Positions 60,429 to 64,000 of a stretch of DNA of 64,000 nt are shown here, one piece after another. This DNA is from Candidatus Scybalocola faecipullorum. Its GTDB lineage: Bacteria > Bacillota > Clostridia > Lachnospirales > Lachnospiraceae. The stretch lies in assembly GCA_018716485.1 (NCBI GenBank), contig DVJY01000054.1:1-64000 (forward strand), given 5' to 3'. Made by a program: the position numbers and the translations under genes. The notes beneath the pieces are model-generated. The model saw nothing but the letters and a program-made list of their open reading frames with translations. It did not search any database and had not been told where the DNA came from. Each line of letters opens with the position of its first letter. The stretch's first letter is position 1.

Positions 60429-60461
60429 CCGGCATTGCCAAAAGGCAGAGGGAGAAATGTT

Positions 60462-61538
60462 ATGAAAGCCAGAATATGTCCTTATTGCGACAGTATTATG
60501 AGTCGAAAACACAGATGTGATGCATGCGGCTCTTTTGTATGGAATGCGGCAGAAATGGAAATTACATATAAAACCGATGATACAGTGAACTATAAAATCG
60601 GAGAGTTATTTCAGCCGTCGCCGGACAGTCAAAAGAAACAGTCCAAAAAGACGCAGTCTCCAAAGCCGCATCCGTATGCGGGGACAGATGCCGCAAAGGC
60701 AAAGAACAAGAAAAATGCGCAGACAAATAATTATCGTACACAGACGCCCGCGTCTTCGCCATATCAGAAAAGAAATGAGACTCAAAAGAAAAAGTCAAAA
60801 GCAGGAATTTATATATTTATTATCATTATCATACTATTTTTCTTAATGCGTTTTATGCAAAATCATGATGTGAGCGATTTTATTGATTCGGTAACAGAAA
60901 TCTTTGAAGGCAGTTCATCGTCGGAAACAGACTCATGGAGCTCCGATGCAGCTGATACGATATCCGAATATGATATGTATAATTTTGAAGTAACCAATGC
61001 CGAGGAAAATTATGAAAATGGTATTTGGGATTATAAAGAAGGCAGAGAACTGACTCAGGCCGAAGTTATTGAGGGCGGCAAAGAATGCTCACAGATGGCG
61101 CATATGGATCTTTTGGCGGACGATGCCGCTGCTGCGATGGAACAATTTTATGAACAAAAAGGCATCGAATATGATGTTATTGAAGATGAACCGTTTAATG
61201 CCGTATATCATTCGGGCGACAGGGAATATACAAGTTTTATGATGACAGTGACGGTTGGTGTTAAAGACAGTTATGATGAATATTTTTACATCGATGCCGA
61301 CAGCTATTCAGAGCGAGTGCATGCCCTTTGGGGATATACAGAAGATGAAGCGGCGGCGGAGCAGATGCTTGCGGTGATGTATGAGACAGCATCGGGAGAG
61401 AAGCTGACGGACTCTCAGATTTCTCTGTGTATGGACTTCGGGGAAGAGGATTATAAATTTACCGAAATCGGTAATCTGGAAATTTATACGACCTTCTCAG
61501 ACGGCGCGTATTATTCCATGTCTGTCAGACCGCTGTAG
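60462..61538 (+). CDS. Zinc-ribbon membrane protein of unknown function
   Basis: 358 residues. The N-terminal zinc ribbon (CPYCDSIMSRKHRCDACG) is followed by a basic low-complexity linker (about 40-108, Lys/Gln/Pro/Ser), one transmembrane helix (about 110-127), an acidic Ser-rich stalk and an extracellular domain of about 180 residues, with FYEQKGIEYDVIEDEPFNAVYHSGDREY (in parts). I do not recognise the outer domain. This topology is common in Lachnospiraceae. The ATG at 60462 is preceded by GAGGGAG. It is last in the selenium unit, 33 bases after yedF, but need not share its role. Confidence 0.78.
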   Translation: MKARICPYCDSIMSRKHRCDACGSFVWNAAEMEITYKTDDTVNYKIGELFQPSPDSQKKQSKKTQSPKPHPYAGTDAAKAKNKKNAQTNNYRTQTPASSPYQKRNETQKKKSKAGIYIFIIIIILFFLMRFMQNHDVSDFIDSVTEIFEGSSSSETDSWSSDAADTISEYDMYNFEVTNAEENYENGIWDYKEGRELTQAEVIEGGKECSQMAHMDLLADDAAAAMEQFYEQKGIEYDVIEDEPFNAVYHSGDREYTSFMMTVTVGVKDSYDEYFYIDADSYSERVHALWGYTEDEAAAEQMLAVMYETASGEKLTDSQISLCMDFGEEDYKFTEIGNLEIYTTFSDGAYYSMSVRPL

Positions 61539-61570
61539 TCAATAAAATATGCAGGACAGTTTATGTACAG

Positions 61571-61592
61571 AAGCCCGGGGCTTTGTATTCAA
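61571..61592 (+). terminator. Weak hairpin after the zinc-ribbon gene
   Basis: AAGCC-CGG-GGCTT followed by TGTATT. The stem is short, so this is only a possible terminator. Confidence 0.3.
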
Positions 61593-61621
61593 TAATAAAC
61601 AATCCTCACATTGATATTTTC

Positions 61622-64000
<2,379 letters not shown>

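Overview
The window looks like chromosomal DNA of an anaerobic, low-to-mid GC Gram-positive bacterium of the class Clostridia, most probably a gut Lachnospiraceae. The signs are purine-rich AGGAGG ribosome binding sites, sigma-A type promoters with 16-17 bp spacers, pyruvate:ferredoxin oxidoreductase, formate-THF ligase, thiolase, rubredoxin, LUD and U32 proteins, and clostridial gene orders (tepA-uppP-ftsK, rimO-pgsA-cinA, cmk-ispH-S1, ruvAB-zapA-U32-ftsW-PBP). No rRNA, tRNA, CRISPR array, prophage or insertion sequence was seen. Almost all genes lie on the plus strand. The only minus-strand genes are a DUF1461 membrane protein, a LUD protein and a YprB-like nuclease.

Layout. 1-4.7 kb: oligopeptide ABC transporter (permease C with a suspiciously short N-terminus behind a nested inverted repeat, ATPases D and F, lipoprotein A). 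4.7-17.5 kb: cyclophilin, TepA, UppP, FtsK, one-carbon enzymes Fhs and FolD, RimO, PgsA, CinA and an unknown lipoprotein. 18.2-20.8 kb: a queuine/queuosine salvage operon (nucleoside hydrolase QueK, ECF S-component QueT/QrtT, radical-SAM-like QueL) behind a promoter, a preQ1-I-like aptamer and an intrinsic terminator. 20.9-26.3 kb: threonine synthase, an autoregulated-looking PadR plus adhesin-like DUF4097 protein, LUD protein, MATE transporter. 26.3-29.9 kb: a Na/Pi cotransporter-PhoU protein preceded by four TTTACA-like repeats at an exact 11 bp period (a Pho box), then a PhoP/PhoR-type two-component system. 29.9-48.6 kb: topoisomerase III, thiolase, RpiR regulator, flavoprotein, cmk, ispH, S1 protein, exonuclease, ruvAB, zapA, U32 peptidase, FtsW, PBP, Nudix.

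50.2-60.4 kb is a compact selenium-dependent molybdenum hydroxylase (SDMH) region: Mrp-type ATPase, three-subunit xanthine-dehydrogenase-like hydroxylase, rubredoxin, Crp/Fnr regulator, then YqeC-MobA fusion, YqeB, MoeA-like protein, SelD and YedF. No selA or selU is in the window, so SelD here probably serves the labile-selenium cofactor. The window ends inside a highly expressed pyruvate:ferredoxin oxidoreductase gene.

The strongest observations are the riboswitch-linked queuine salvage operon, the SDMH/selenium cluster with its fused YqeC-MobA maturation protein, and the Pho box upstream of the transporter-PhoU-PhoPR unit. All functional calls come from reading motifs and gene order. No database search was possible.
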